A DNA stretch of 64,000 nucleotides. Origin: Neobacillus cucumis (GTDB lineage: Bacteria; Bacillota; Bacilli; Bacillales_B; DSM-18226). The stretch is from NCBI RefSeq assembly GCF_023715505.1, contig NZ_JAMBOH010000004.1:62001-126000 (forward strand), read 5' to 3'. Position 1 is the first letter of the stretch, and the number at the start of each line of letters is the position of its first letter. Below, piece by piece: positions 63,709 to 64,000 of this stretch. Below the pieces are notes generated by a model. The model saw nothing but the letters and a program-made list of their open reading frames with translations. It ran no database searches and was not told where the DNA came from. Position numbers and translations under genes: made by a program.

Positions 63709-64000
63709 ATGGTTGATTTAGCAATAGGGAAAGAATCATCAGAATTTAAAAAGGGTATACAGGCTGGTATAAGCATCGGGATCGGTTATTTTTCGATTGC
63801 CTTGACATTCGGCCTCCTTGCCAAACCAACAGGTCTGTCCATTTATGAAACGGTTTTGATGAGTTTAATTGTGTTTGCTGGTGCGGCACAATATATTTCC
63901 TTAAGTCTTATCGCATACGGGACTGGCATTTTTGAAATTATTTTAACAACCTTTATTGTAAACATACGTCATTTTTTAATGTCTGCCACATTAAATGAGA
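63709..64000 (+). CDS. AzlC-family branched-chain amino acid exporter subunit, cut by window edge
   Basis: 97 codons to the window edge. IQAGISIGIGYFSIALTFGL, VFAGAAQYISLSLIAYG and FIVNIRHFLMSATL are AzlC signatures. AzlC works with AzlD to export branched-chain amino acids or their analogues; azlD would be expected just beyond the edge. GGGGGGAGC precedes the ATG. Confidence 0.88.
   Translation, partial: MVDLAIGKESSEFKKGIQAGISIGIGYFSIALTFGLLAKPTGLSIYETVLMSLIVFAGAAQYISLSLIAYGTGIFEIILTTFIVNIRHFLMSATLNE

Overview
The window reads as chromosome of a low-GC, endospore-forming member of the Bacillaceae. It carries an alpha/beta small acid-soluble spore protein, YheC/YheD coat-type ATP-grasp proteins, two YjcZ-type micro-proteins, YhaL, Hpr/ScoC and a sporulation-type histidine kinase. 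Long stretches keep the gene content and order of the Bacillus subtilis yhe-yha-ecs-hem-yhf region. I saw no rRNA, complete tRNA, CRISPR array, prophage or transposase gene. The best-supported start codons are often TTG or GTG preceded by strong Shine-Dalgarno (SD) sequences.

Layout. 1-2.2 kb: alanine dehydrogenase (cut by the window edge) and its PucR-type activator AdeR. 2.6-8.8 kb: an amino acid permease with a perfect cre box, a secreted e(P4)-type phosphatase, and several membrane or small proteins. 8.9-12.2 kb: two paralogous CNNM/CBS metal-transport proteins around a MerR-type gene. 12.4-14.2 kb: an acetyltransferase and a histidine kinase. 14.4-17.8 kb: TPP riboswitch-thiT, then Fur box-feoA-feoB and a tiny FeoB-associated Cys-rich protein. 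18-25.4 kb: XRE regulator, class A PBP, a 27-residue membrane peptide, fumarase, SASP, msmX and its PucR-type neighbour. 25.8-31 kb: four tandem YheC/YheD ATP-grasp genes plus yheE behind a sigma-K-like promoter. 31-42 kb: yheA, yhaX, yhaR, yhzD, yhaQP, yhaON, yhaM, yhaL. 42-50.4 kb: prsA, yjcZ pair, yhaI, hpr, yhaH, trpP with a TRAP-type triplet array, hit, ecsABC. 50.4-54.5 kb: yhaA, a PAP2 phosphatase, a large permease, hmoB. 54.7-58.6 kb: hemE, hemH and hemY of the coproporphyrin-dependent haem route. 59-64 kb: yhfI, lplJ, lcfB with a perfect FadR-type palindrome, an enoyl-CoA hydratase and the start of an AzlC-type gene.

The most unusual signal is non-coding. Seven intergenic copies of a modular hairpin repeat all lie in the same direction. 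Each copy has fixed left and right ends that pair with each other. The closing stem changes sequence between copies while staying complementary, and the interior is built from interchangeable hairpin cassettes. One copy is collapsed to the bare closing stem, and another splits hemE from hemH. Other points of interest are the matched leaders of the two CNNM genes (a proline/tyrosine mini-ORF whose stop codon overlaps the SD, inside a hairpin), two tRNA acceptor/T-arm-like minihelices upstream of the SASP gene, and degenerate repeats between hit and ecsA that end in a terminator pointing at hit.
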